Positions 1-12,500 of a stretch of 62,000 nucleotides of DNA are shown here, one piece after another. The DNA is from Mesostigma viride. Its lineage: Eukaryota; Streptophyta; Mesostigmatophyceae; Mesostigmatales; Mesostigmataceae. The stretch lies in NCBI GenBank assembly GCA_009746045.1, contig RPFO01000188.1, positions 524,516 to 586,515 on the forward strand. Direction: 5' to 3'. Positions within the stretch are counted from its first letter, which is position 1, and each line of letters opens with the position of its first letter. The translations under genes were made by a program, and so were the position numbers. A model generated the notes under the pieces. It was not told where the DNA came from. It was given only the letters and a program-made list of their open reading frames with translations, and searched no databases.

Positions 1-2
1 GA

Positions 3-716
3 GACGAGTGGTTCAAAGAATCCGTTGAAGGTGGAGAGGGCGACCTCAGGACGCCCATGGAGCAGTTTTTCTTACTCCACCAAAGGCGTGGCAAGACTCA
101 CCACCGGCCCTCGGCCTGGACTTCATCTGAACCCGCCACCCGACCTTTTCCTGGATTTTGAAGTGTTCATTTGCCAGAAGACCACCCCGCGTTCGTGGTG
201 GGCGAGAGGGTCCCGGGATCGGGTGCGGACTGTGGCAGGACATCAAGGGGGAGGGGTAGGTCGATGTCTTTGTCCTTTGCAAGGTGCTGTCCTCCTGTCA
301 TTCGCCTGTCATTATAGTGTCCACGTGCGACTCGGGGCTGATGATCCATCCCGTCCGTACCGCGCGCCTCGCGGTGCAGCGGTTCACGCTGGGGTACTTC
401 GCTGGCAGTCCTCACGTTTTACCCCAAGAACGGCAAAGGTGGCTGGCTGGGCTTCCCGGAGGACAGCGATTTCCTTTTCTTCTCTCACGAGAACTCCTTC
501 GTACGCGGTGTACCATCGACGCGTCCGTCGTGCGCAACTGGCGTACTAACGTCAACACCGTCCGGGGTAACTACCAAGCAGACGGCGAACTGCGAGTTCA
601 CACCGCGAGCCCTGGATGGGGGGCGGGCGAAGTGCGCCTGTCACCCTCGACAGGTGCGGGCGGGCGAGGGAGCTGCCCGTGGCCCCTATGGCCCTGGGCA
701 CCCGGTCGAGCCCTAA
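3..716 (+). pseudogene. Broken, unidentified protein-coding remnant
   Basis: I do not recognise this gene. Protein-like sequence jumps between frames. Positions 3-161 (frame of base 3) begin with DEWFKESVEGGEGD. A second piece around 310-410 (frame of base 2) contains RLAVQRFTLGYFAG. At 411-510 the frame changes and reads TFYPKNGKGGWLGFPEDSDF. By about 515 the previous frame resumes with ASVVRNWRTNVNTVRGNYQ. Adjacent pieces in different frames read as one decayed gene with indels rather than three overlapping genes. No catalytic motif is visible. The high GC content and the lack of introns would fit a viral or transferred origin, but that is inference. Confidence 0.3.
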
Positions 717-1157
717 TCAAGACAACCGGTCTCCCGTTGGGAGGTGCGTGTCAGAGAGCGACTTATAATGCTCTTCAGCGACGTGACATGTCACCAGACT
801 TCTCATTTATTGTACGGGATAGTTGCTTGTATTTGTTTCCGTGTCAACATGTGTGCTTTTATTACTAAAACGCATTATTACCTCGCACATCATGGAAAAA
901 CCACAAAGCGGCGAAGAAGACCGCACGGCAATAGATTAGTCGCGAGTAAGGAGTTACGAATAGGTAGTTACAACACTTACAATAAAAGGCAAAAGGGAGC
1001 ACACCTTTTACAATAAAATGCGTGCAAAAGTGGTATATGTGCCCGTTATGACAGAAACAATCAAGGCAGGTGCACGGCCAGAGCGACGACGCGGCCTCGG
1101 TGCCGTATTTAAGCCCTTGGGTTCGGCTCTCGTGTGGCGTGCATGCCCGCGCGGTAA

Positions 1158-1553
1158 ACGGAAAGAGGCACCCCATGCGGCATCCGAGAAGAAGTCCTCC
1201 CATCCATTTCCCCCCGATGGCACGATGATGACAGGTACGAAGAGAATGATGCGGCCCGAACGCGTCACGGAACAGCTCACAGCGGATCCGATACCTCTGC
1301 ATGGAACGACAACGACCGCCGTGAGCTTGCCCGTCAAGCGCCAGAGCTGAAACGTCTCATCACCGCGACGAAGAAGGGCGGACGACGAAAATACGACGGA
1401 AGAGGCGAAACAGAGACCGACTGCTACAACAGGGCCGGATCTGTGGAGCACCAGATCGAGTCGTGGTTCTTGCACAAGATTTCGGGATCAGGAAGAAAAT
1501 ACAACGATAAGCACAAGCGGTTGTCCTCCGCGAAGGATTCCCGCCCCAGGTAG
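1158..1553 (+). pseudogene. Unidentified 132-codon open frame without ATG
   Basis: The third forward frame is open from just after a TAA at 1155 to a TAG at 1551-1553. It has no ATG, so the start is missing or lies in another frame. The product is charged and hydrophilic, with acidic/polar then basic stretches such as RRELARQAPELKRLITATKK and a C-terminal SGSGRKYNDKHKRL. No domain is recognised. The opposite strand and other frames are also partly open because the region is GC-rich, so this is a weak call. It may be the next piece of the decayed gene just upstream. Confidence 0.25.
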
Positions 1554-1560
1554 ACCTCAT

Positions 1561-3524
1561 CCACGTGCATGATTAGTTATCTCACGAGAGTCATATCGCA
1601 ATGGAGGCCCGCGGTGCGGCAGTACAACGTGCACATGAGTACGTGGCCGGTCTGGCGGGGTCAAGCGCTCCCCCCTGTCCCCCCATCGTCGCCAAGGAGC
1701 GGTGGACCGGGCGCCTGCCACCGCTGGGTCAGGCGGTGACCGCGTCCGCGCCGTGTTTCAGCACCCCGGGCGTGTTGTCGTGCCCTCGTGCCGCGGTGAC
1801 CCGCTGGACGGTGGCTCGCGACCTGCTGTCCGCACTCGCGAGTCCGAGCCGAGCTGTGGCGGTGTGGGCCGGCGCGCGCGCCTCGGACAGGGAGGGGTTC
1901 GGAAGGGGAGCGCACCGGTGCGCATCCCCCAAGCCGCGCGGGGTGAACGCCGCATGTGGGAGTACGTGAAGTCCCGCGCCGTGTCCGCTGAACGCCGCGC
2001 ATGAAGCGGGACTGGGGGGGTGCGTGCGGCCTTGCTTCGACTCTCACGAGGTTGCCAGATCTACGCCTGGTTGTGCCCTCGGCCGGAGTGCGCGTGTGCG
2101 GCACCCCTTCGCCATGGGGGTTTGGGCCCCAGGAGGACGCTGTTCCTGGACAAGGCCGACCCGCTGGACCGCCGCGTACTGCCGGACAGCGCGCCTGCTC
2201 TGTCACGGCCTTGCACAAACGCAAGCGGTTCGAGGACAATGAGGCTGTAGCGCGCACTGATGGAGGCCAACCGGTGCCCGTCTAGTCTAGTATCATCCAA
2301 TCAATTATCTCGCTTGCTTGTAAACATCGATGTCGTTCGCGCGATTGCTTGAAGAGACGTTAGCTCGGACTGTGCCGCGGGACGCGAGACCGTCTTATTC
2401 CTGGCGGCGACATGTTCTGGCCTGACCCCCTGCCAATGGTCGCAGAAAATGGGCAGCGAGATCGTAAATCCTACACATGTCGTATCAAACCAGCATCATT
2501 AACTAAATTGATCTAACGTCGCAACACTTTGTATGCCTTCCGCGTGTCAGAACAGCTGAAATTCGAACAGCCGAAAATTACCCCGAACTCACACCGTCAT
2601 GGCCACCTCGGCTGGCCGTGCGCACACTTTGGGTCACTTTTTCAGAATACCAGGAAATGTTTTGGCGCAGAAACATGACATCGTGCCGAGTGCATTTCAA
2701 GATTCACTCCCACCGTTGTTTGGAGCGCGGTCTTGGCACTGGGGGTGGTGCCTGGTATGCAGCCTTGATCATATGCCTAACGGTGTATCCATTAGCATGG
2801 TAGGAGCGGGGATATGCCCCCTGTCGAGGTCAATGCTCTTCTAAAGGGGTCATGGCGGATAGTCAACACAGAGCTCAGGCCTTCTGGAACTTGCTTGAAC
2901 GTTGCATCTAGTTATTCGTATTTGCAACAATGACAACTCCTGTTGTAGATCAGAGGAGGGGCCATCTTTGGGGTCGGCGGCGGGCCCTGCGAAGGTTAAT
3001 TTTGCAAGAATGTGCTTCCAATCGCATTATCGCATTCACCTCGACGAAGCCGCTGGTTTCAAAAAGGGTTTCATCGCGGCAGGACATCTTTCTCATTCGG
3101 CACGCAGTCCTCTAAGAGAGGGGAGAGCGGCCTTAAGTCAGCCAGGCATGGCGGAGTTGGGAATTCGCAAACTTTGCTCAGAGTACTGCAAATGGCAGGG
3201 GATGCCATTTTGCTTGTCCATCTAAGCGATCACTTATTGTTTTAATAGGAAGTTGATGGAGTGTGAGCAATGAATACATGAATCGGTTTTTTTTTTTTTC
3301 CCCTTATAATGGGCGAGAGCACAAACCACAAAAAAAGAAGTGTTCCGGACAGTAGCAAGGGTTACGTGGTCAGCTTGTTTAGCCTGTTTACTGTTAGCAA
3401 TTGCATCCCTCTTGGCTGATTACGGATCGTGTAAACAAAGTGCATTGACTTGCCATCCTGAGGCTGCTTACTCCTGGTCGCTACCACATTCATGCTTGAC
3501 GCCCTGCTTGTTTTTTTCCCGCAG
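1561..3524. other. No recognisable gene
   Basis: From 1580 to about 2285 the DNA is very GC-rich. Overlapping frames are open on both strands, but none gives a protein that looks real. After 2300 composition falls to that of the introns downstream and I see only short chance frames. No LRR exon, signal-peptide exon or promoter motif was found upstream of 3525, so the 5' end of the LRR gene is missing here or too short to recognise. Confidence 0.5.
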
Positions 3525-3593
3525 GTACCTGATGTGTAGCCTGACCGGCACCATCCCACCGGAGCTGGGATCTTTGGCCTCCCTGAACATTCT
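3525..3593 (+). CDS. LRR exon 1 (69 nt)
   Basis: Acceptor gcag ends at 3524 and donor gtaagt starts at 3594. The exon encodes one plant-type LRR ending SLTGTIPPELGSLASL. It is one codon shorter than the 72-nt exons, because the asparagine position of the LxxN signature is missing. It is the intact counterpart of the decayed exons in the tandem units. Confidence 0.75.
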
Positions 3594-6500
3594 GTAAGTC
3601 GGTTTGCTTGTGCCAGCTGCTCCTGTTTCAGGCCTCGCCAGGTGGCTGGGTGAACAACATCGTTAGCAGGCAATGGCAGCCCACCATAGCTGGGTGGTGA
3701 TGGACATTATAGAAACTTGGGATTTGGTAGGTCAAGCATTGTGACTGCCAGCAGCGCTGCATATTGTGCATGTGGTTGACTTTTTCCCACGATGCACGTG
3801 GCCAATCCGTCTCCTAAAAGTCACTTTGCGCTACAGCAGGAACAAGCGCAGCAACACGACCTGTAGCCGACCTGAAGCCGAGGTCATCCTGTTTGGCCTT
3901 GCTACTGTCGGAAAGTGCATCGCTCTTGGTTCACATGGCCCCTAATCAATCAAGTGCATTGAGCTGCCAACCTGGCTCTGCTGCTTGTTCTTGGTCGTCA
4001 CCACTTCAATACGTGATTTCCTGCTTGTCCATATCCACAGGCTCCTGGACTCTAACCGCCTGAGCGGCACCATTCCGCCAGAGCTGGGATCTTTAGCCTC
4101 CCTGGGAACACTGTATGTCACTGGTGGCGTGCATCCTTGGGTGTATCCAATACAATTCAGTTAACCTTCATCAACTAACAAAATGTTTCATATGAAATCA
4201 AAGAAGAAATGGAGTTGCCTTTGAGTGGACAGAAGCCTGGAGACCAACGGGGAAGGTAATGGGGTTTGTACACCATCTTCGTCCACAGGGTGAGCTCCTG
4301 AACAAATGATGCATTGAACAATTTATCTTAAGGTTGGTCTTTTCTGAATCTTTGGCTTAGAAGCCGGGTGGCTGGAGGTAAGAGTATTTTTTTCTTGCAG
4401 TACAGAGTTACATTTGAAAATCCACAACTGCATGCTAGGGCGGCAGCACCTTGCCTTATACCAACGTGCATGCTGAGCTGGCCTCATGCGTTGCCAACTA
4501 ATCAGAACTAAGCTCAAGTTAATCCCCTTCATTTCTTCTATAGTCCACAAGGAATCACAACACGCAGCTTTGTACAAGCTGGCAAAGTATGTCCAGATGC
4601 AAAACTGAAGGCTCCCTAGCACTGATAATTGCTGCAATGTCAACTACTGCCTCATATTTATAAGACCGTTGTACCTGCTCAACGCCGGTCAGACTATGAT
4701 CATGCTCATGATCAGATGTGAGCGCTGTCAGGATTGAGAAGACCCGTGTTAGCCCTAAGCAAAGGAATAAGTGTCTTGCGAGGAAAAACCCACATGATTG
4801 CGGGGAGAAAATGTCGAGCAAGTTAGAGGCCCACAATGCCTCTCACGTGACTAGGAAGGAACTACCACCGTGTAGTGACACATGGCTCACGACAAGACAA
4901 GCTTTGCTACTCACAGGTCGTTTCCTTGGCAGCCGCCGACCTGGCTGCCGAAGGTTTACTTAAGTTAAGAACTTCGAGTGTTGGCCAGCCTATGCCAAGC
5001 ACACTCCAAGCAGTGATGTGGTCTGTCCTAACATATTCCTGACTAGAATCGGTAAGACTGGCCTACAATCAAAGCTAGTACTACTGTATCGTACCGCTTC
5101 ATCAGGCCTCTACGTGGTCTGATGTTAGCTCGGTCAACGACACGTGTCTGCTGAGGCCTAATAGATTCACTCCCCGTGCCTATTCTGGCACGGGCAAGGA
5201 ATAAATACGTAGCTACAGCTACTATGTCAGCTACGGCAACTACCGTACTGCTGACAAATCAGCCCAGCCACCAAGGCAAAAGCATAGCACGACGCGTATT
5301 CACTTAGGCTAGGCTCGCAGACCTAGACTAACTAAGCACCCATTTGTTGAGATATTTTCTCAGCTTATAGTTGCATTGTGGCAGCTCAAAGTGGGCCAAT
5401 CTGCCGCCTATTGTGTAGCTCTACCGCCCGTCGCCTCTATTATGTATTTTGCTTATTCCGCATATATTAGAAAGGGTCGGCTGTGTGCCGGTAATGCCTA
5501 CTGTCATTCATAAAAATTGTTAGAGTACCCTTTAGGACCGTGGGGCCTTTGATTAACCAATAGTCCGTTAACCACCCGAAATTTCGGGTAGTTTGACCAA
5601 CGGTTCAAAATCGCGCCGCGCCGTGAGCGCCGCGCCACCAGTGACGGATGTCAGTGGTCCGGTGGGTCCGGGAACACTTAGGGACGAAGGTGATGCATAG
5701 GTTTGGGGGGTATATCCGCCATAGCCTGGAAACTATAGCGCTGTTATCATAAGTAATCACGTGACTTTGGCGGGAATTTTTCCCGCGAACGCGCACGTGC
5801 GGATATGGCGGATGCGCTGAAAGAAACGTGGCTAGGGCGAGTTTTGCGCGTTGACGGAAAGGAATTTGGCACTACGGACACTTACGCAGGCTGTGTTACT
5901 GATATCGTGTACTCAGGAGGCCATGCTAGGTACAAATTCTGCCTCCATTTCGACGATGATGGCAAGGATGTCTGGTACCCGCTCGCCCAGGTCGAAGAGT
6001 GGTGGGCAGCCCAGGGCAGCCAAAATTTTCGCGAGGCAGGCGATGGTTCCGATTCCTGCCAGTCAGATTCGTCTGGCGGTGATGAACTTTCTGATGAGAG
6101 TGCTGGCGATAGTGATGAGCCAGGCAGCGGTGGTGATGACGACGATGGTGTCGAGGACGTGGACGATGAGCCACGACCAAAGCGCGGCCGGCCTGCCGGG
6201 TCTCGCGGGGGTAGGGGACGGTCCCGTGGCCGGGGCAGGCCTGCGCAGGGCCGGGGCAACCAAGAAGCCTCCGAGTTCGCCTGGGAATCAGAGGACACCG
6301 AGGTGACTGAGGCAGGGAACGTCGGTGCTGCAAGGATGTGGAAGAGATGCGATAAGCTTTCTGTCCTGGACTTTTTCCTCGCGCTGCTCGAGCTGACTTT
6401 CATCACCAAGATCGCCGAGTGGACCAACATCAAGGCTCGGCAGCGTCTGGACAAGCTCGCTGAGCAGGGCAAAGCTGGACGTGCGTGGACCAAGGCGTAT

Positions 6501-9500
6501 ACAAGCGATATCCTTCGCTTTTTTGCCTGCCTCATCCTCATGTCTATTGACTGGCAAAGGGGAGCCTATACACCCTATTGGAGTGCTGATGATTTCGTGG
6601 GCCTTGCAGCCATCATTGCAATCATGACTCTGAACAGGTTTCAAGATATCCTTCGCAACCTGTCAGTTAGGGACCCCACGGAGAGCAGGCCAGCCAACGG
6701 GGAGGAGGGCTATGATCCGTTGTGGTATGCAAGGGTCATGATTGAGCGCGTGCAGGCGTGGCTCCTTGTGGTGTTTAGGCCTAGCGGGGTCGTCACAGTC
6801 GATGAGTCCATGCAGTTTCAGAAGTCCAAGTGAGATCAGGCAGTACTGCAAGGATAAACCATCACGGAGTCGCTGGGGAGTCAAGCATTGGGCTCTAGCC
6901 TGTGGCAGCACCGGCGTTCTTGTTTACTTCATCCCGTACCTCGGTGGTGGCGTATGCTGCCCAACCCAGGAGGAGCTGGATTTCTTCGCTGCTGCTAGTG
7001 GTATCAGGTCATGCTGGGTGGCTGCCCTAGTTCACGCTTGCAAGGGCGTCTTGCAGCCTACCTCCACCATTGTTGCTGACAACCTCTTTAGTGCCGTGAA
7101 GCTAGTCGAGTGGCTGGGCATGAAGGGTTACACCTTTGTGGGCACTGTGAGGAAGAGCAGGACGTGCTACCCTTGTGACATTAACATTACTGAACAGGAG
7201 TCAAAAGCACAGGGGCTGAGGCGTGGCAACACGTTGCATCGCATGCTTGCATTGGCATGTGGCAAAGTGGTAAATGCCCTTACCTACCTTGACAGCAAGG
7301 TTGTCCGGTTCTACTCATCACGACATGCGAGCCCTGCCCAGGACCCCCCAACAAGAAGAAGCGCTGGAACAAGGCCAAGAGTGCTTACGAGGACGTGCAC
7401 ATTCCCAAGATCAAGCACTTTTATGATCAGCACGAGAGCGGGGTGGACAGATTTGATCAAGTGGCAGCGTACTACCACATGGAACTCGTTACCAGGCGCC
7501 CATGGCAGCGTACATTTTTCTGGCTGCTCAACCTCGTGGTGGTGACAGCCTTCAAGTATCAGCAGCTAGTGAGGGGGAAGGAAGCTTTCTTAAGCCAGCT
7601 TGAATTCAGGGCACAGCTGGCCAGGGAGATGTTAGCAAAGGCAGATGACCTGGACCTGGAGGCTAAGCGTGCGCCAGTTAGCGAGGCTGGTACCTGGAGA
7701 AAGCCTGCAGCCATTTACCCTGAGGCTGCCACACATGCTCCCATGACTGTTGATGTGTTAAACACATGTGCTGCATGCAAGAAAAAGAGCAACATCTCTA
7801 GAGTATGTGTTGGATGCCAGGTGCACCTGCATGCTGAGCCTGGCTGCTGGGCGCACTGGCATAACAAGACCGAGGGCAAGTTTTGCCGGTCCTAGGGTAA
7901 TGCTTGAGCCACAGCAGGCTTGTGTTATTGCGCATTATGTTTATTTGACAGTGGCAATGCATTTATGGCAGTAGACCACGTGTAAGACATCATATAAGCC
8001 ATAAGGGGTTGACATACCATTTTTCCTGTTTTTGCCTGCTCGTAGTCATGTGCGTATATGAACGTGTTATAAGCATTATAATCCAATTCTGAGTACACCC
8101 CCCCCAGTTGGGGACCCCTGGACTACCTAACAACACAACCCAGCCATGCATTTGGGGTTCAGAACCATCCCAAAGATTTGAGGTGGGGATAGACTTTTTC
8201 TTGCGCGAAAAAGATCGTCTTTTGTCCAACTTTGACTGAAGATATCATCCAAGATACTTAATGGACTCATGATAATATTGCATATCCTGAAAGCCCTTGA
8301 AGTGTAGATGTTTCTAGCACCTGGGTTGAGGGTATTTGGAGTTGTGGTCTATGAGTTATGATTATTTTCCCTATCAGGGGTCTGAAAGTGCCAAATAAGG
8401 GTCAGCGGACTATGGGTTAAACAGCTTTCAGAGATGTAGCGCTGTAAGAGGTTTTGTGCACACAAACAGAGTTGTGCGGTGGACGTAGTTTGCAGCTCCC
8501 ACCGACCTACCCACACTGCTGTGAGGGACAAGCATGGACCCAAAGGGGCATGTGCTGGGCCCCGGCGTGGTGATATATGGCCAGCTTGATAATGATTTGT
8601 ACAATGATTTTGATGGCGTGGCTAGGCTCCACGATAAAGCCTGCGCACACTCATTTGCCATAAAATATTTTCTCATGGTAGGAAGGCACTCTGATGGACC
8701 TTAAGTTCAGCCACACATGCGTATTTTAGAATAACGGACATTCAGAGGAACGTTTGAGAAAATAAGATAGTGCGCGCCAAATGTTTGACAGCCTGCTGTG
8801 TTTTAAGTATATGGTCATTACTTCGTCAACTGGTGCCTCATGGCCAACACTTGCCTGGTTATCGAAGTCCCGCGGTTATTTCAACAGCAACGAACGGGGC
8901 AGCTGCAGGACCTGATGGCAAGGTCATGCCTTTCGTTGGCCATGCAAGCATTTGCAAGTGCATTGCCTCTAGCTTGATGACGGCGCCTGGCCACCCGAAG
9001 TCGCCTTGGTGGCACCTGCATGCATAATGTGCTGCTTGTCCCTCCGCTCAGGACCATCTTCTACAATCCTGCGTGGTCATTGGCTCTTATTCCCCCCACC
9101 CCAGGGATCTTTGGGATAGTAGGCTGAGTGGCACCATCCCACCTCAGCTGGGGTCTTTGGCCTCCCTGCAAAGGCTGTAAGTTAATGACAAGAACATGCT
9201 TGTGCCTGCCGTCCACGATGTGCCAGGCATTCCCGGGTGCCTGCATCGAGGACCTTGTTACCGCACTACAGATGGATCACTGGCGAATGACGTGCAGACA
9301 GCTCGGAATGGGTGGGTAGGGCGCTTTTATTGCTGGCTGTGTTGTTTGCATGGCTGATCGCCCTTACAGTCTAATTGGCATGGGCAATCCTTGCCTTGGC
9401 GTTCGCCCACAATTCGGAATATTGGCAAGTTTTTAGGGGCGAAGAAAATGCATGGATGCTTTGAAACTAAAATGCCAAAACTGTTGTCCTTCACGCAAAA

Positions 9501-12500
9501 GCAAGTTGAGATCATCCTGTTTGCAAGTATGACGTGTTGACTGACGAGGGCCCAGGCACGTCGGCAGGCCCCCCCCTCTTTTCTTGACGGTAGTTACAGT
9601 AATGGCTTGGCATGTTGCGTGTCGCAAGCGCTGAGAGTACGAATGGAGGGCTTTCCACAACAAGACAACTTGGCATCAAAGTGGTTGGCTTATACACCAG
9701 GAGCAGTACACGAGAATCTTTTACTACTATCCAAGTGACAGGACCTTAGGCATTGTGACGTACAGCCCAATTCAGCAGCCCATTAGAATAGCCAGGTCAA
9801 CGACACGTGTGAGAGGAAAATATCTGGTTGACTCCCCGTGCAGAACCTTGCACAGGCAAGTCTTTATTATTCTGACAATCTATAGGTACTAACCCGAGCA
9901 GGTGGCCGTTGTACACCCCCCCACCTGCAGGTTGTGGCCTAGAATGTACTTAAAAACCATCTACCCCTTCTCAGGTACACGTGTTACATGACCCCCCAAC
10001 GGAGGCATGTTATAATTTATTTTTATTTTTTTAATTTAATAGGTACTAACACTGCCGCAGCTCCAACTTGGACGCTTGTAAACAAGTGCCCACGTAGACT
10101 AGACCGGCAGGCCTAGACTATCCGCTGTGCGTACCGCACTCCACGTCCTCACTTGCAGTGCGCGATGTGGTGCTTATCACTATCCCCAGGCACCTATTCT
10201 CTGAGCTATTGCTCGTTTAATAATTTACCTGCAACGTGGTCTTGAAGGGGGCTGGCCTGCCGCCAGGCAGCGATTGGTGCTTGCACTTGTCACACAGGTA
10301 CCGAGCCAACGATTGGGATGGTGGTAACGGAAATGGTAATTCCGGGCCGACCTGTGCAACTCCTAAGGTCCACGGGAACCTGGACGTTAAGAACAGAATT
10401 GTGCAATGTGCGTAGTGCAGAATCCAGCGGGTGTGTTGTGACATGTCGAGGGATTTCTTTTTGCATCGACTCACCCACCTATGCTGAAAGGGAACATGTC
10501 TTTTTATTGTACATGAATTTTCCTTGGCCCCAGCATGGTGCTGCTATAAGCCAACCTGATGACTTTGTGTGCACCATATTTCGACAGTGAGGCAGCTTTT
10601 GAGACCTAGCACCTCAATGTATTGTAAAATGACATTTCTATTGGTATGAAGGCACTTCAATGGAATAAATCATAAAGCAAGGAAGGTAAACAGATATAGC
10701 GGCACCATCTCGCCGGATCTGGGACTGATGCCTCTCCGGGGTCCCTGTAAGTCAGTCTGCTTATGCCAGCTGCTCAGGTGTCAAGCCTTGCCAGGTCGCT
10801 GCGTGAATGATCTCGTTCATTGTCCACGATAGCTCTGTGGTGATTGACGTAATGGAAATGTGGGATTGGGAAGGTTAAGCATTTCGACCTCCTGCAGCGC
10901 TGTTTTGTGCATTTGGTTAACCATTTTCAATGATGCCGTGGCCAACCCCTGCCCTATATAAAAGTCACTTTGTTCCTACAACAAGAGCAAGTGCAGCAGC
11001 ACGGCCAGTAGCCAACCTGAAGCCGAGGTCATCCTATTTGGCCTTACTAGCATGGGCAAGTGCATTTCTCTTGGCTGATTAGGGGTCATATAAAGAAAGT
11101 GCATTGAGTGTACACGTATAGGGGTCATGTCACCATTTTGCATTGAGCTGGCACCCTGGCTCTGCTGCTTAATCCCGGCCAGTTACCACTTCCATGCATG
11201 GCACCCTGCTTTTCCGAACCCACAGGAGCCTGTCCTCTAACCACCTGAGCGGCACCATCCCACCTCAGCTGGGATCTTTAGCCTCCCTGCAAGGGCTGTA
11301 AGTCAGGTTGCCTGTCCCCCCTGCTCATGTGGGTATTCCAGGCAGAGTTCCTCCATCAAAGTAACTAAATGTTTCACATAGAAGAAATGCAGTTCTCTTC
11401 GAGTGACAGAAGCCTAGAGACCAACGGGAAAGGTTATGGTTCAAGCAATCATGTTCTTCGTCCACAGGGATGAGCTTCTGATGAATGACACATTCGTACA
11501 CCCGCTTGCTCACCATAGTCACCAGCATCTTTGTTAAAACAATAAGTAGATGCATATAGACAGGTAGCGGTTACAGAACCGCTATTAAGAACTCCTTAGG
11601 CATGGCTCGCGATTACCCGCGCAGACCAGGCCACCAAAGAGGGTGGGTGGGTGGGTGGGACAAGAATAAAGACCACAACAATGTCACTACGCCACCAAAG
11701 TAGTCACACTGCACTAGCACGGGGCTGACATCAGCAACCGAGCTTAACTTAACACGTCAACCTGAGAATGTAGCGACACCTACCGCACCACAAAAACAAC
11801 AACCAATCAAATACCCTTTCCGAAAGGTTCTAATTATCATTCAACAAACCGGTTCAACACACCCGGCCCTGTCAAACTTTAAGCATAAGATTGTTTCGAG
11901 ATTGTAGCACAATAGGGCCACTGCCCCTCTAACAATTCCAGGTCGCCAGCCATTAGCCAAATCCGGTTACATCTGCCAAACCCGCCCGGTTCAGCCGACC
12001 ATCCAGGCGGCTCCCGTGAGCAGTGTTATATTTTAATTTTTTTTTTTATTTAACAGGTACTAACACTGCCGCAGCTCCAACTTGGACGCTTGTAAACAAG
12101 TGCCCACGTAGACTAGACCGGCAGGCCTAGACTATCCGCTGTGCGTACCGCACTCCACGTCCTCACTTGCAGTGCGCGATGTGGTGCTTATCACTATCCC
12201 CAGGCACCTATTCCCTGAGCTATTGCTCGTTTAATAATTTACCTGCAACGTGGTCTTGAAGGGGGCTGGCCTGCCGGCAGGCAGCGATTGGTGCTTGCAC
12301 TTGTCACACAGGTACCGAGCCAACGATTGGGATGGTGGTAACCGAAATGGTAATTCCGGGCCGACCTGTGCAACTCCTAAGGTCCACGGGAACCTGGACG
12401 TTAAGAACAGAATTGTGCAATGTGCGTAGTGCAGAATCCAGCGGGTGTGTTGTGACATGTCGAGGGATTTCTTTTTGCATCGACTCACCCACCTATGCTG

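Larger units (their letters stand above)
3525..4310 (+). repeat. Ancestral-type LRR exon pair with its introns
   Basis: The intron 3594-4040 and the start of the next intron (to about 4310) are clearly related to the matching introns in the tandem units. Shared stretches include the block ending gaggtcatcctrtttggcct and the block cagaagcctrgagaccaacg. Both exons are intact here, so this block best represents the state before amplification. Confidence 0.65.
5340..8725 (+). repeat. R2 repeat copy split by a piggyBac insertion
   Basis: The left part (5340-5552) and right part (8421 to about 8725) match the two halves of the R2 copy at 52198-52706. Shared left landmarks are ctgccgcctrttgtgtagctc and the gtgtgccggtaatgcctact region. 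Shared right landmarks are gcatgtgctgggcccc and tacaatgattttgatgg. The piggyBac element lies exactly between them, so R2 is the older insertion. Confidence 0.7.
10162..11618 (+). repeat. LRR tandem unit 1
   Basis: Starts gcgatgtggtgcttatcact and ends ggctcgcgattaccc. In order it holds a relic R2 element (10190-10665), a decayed LRR exon (10694-10746), an intron, an intact LRR exon (11226-11297) and intron. Spacing to unit 2 is 2.01 kb; later units are 1.78 to 1.80 kb apart. The sequence upstream (10040-10161) is repeated before unit 2 but not before units 3 to 5. Confidence 0.8.
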
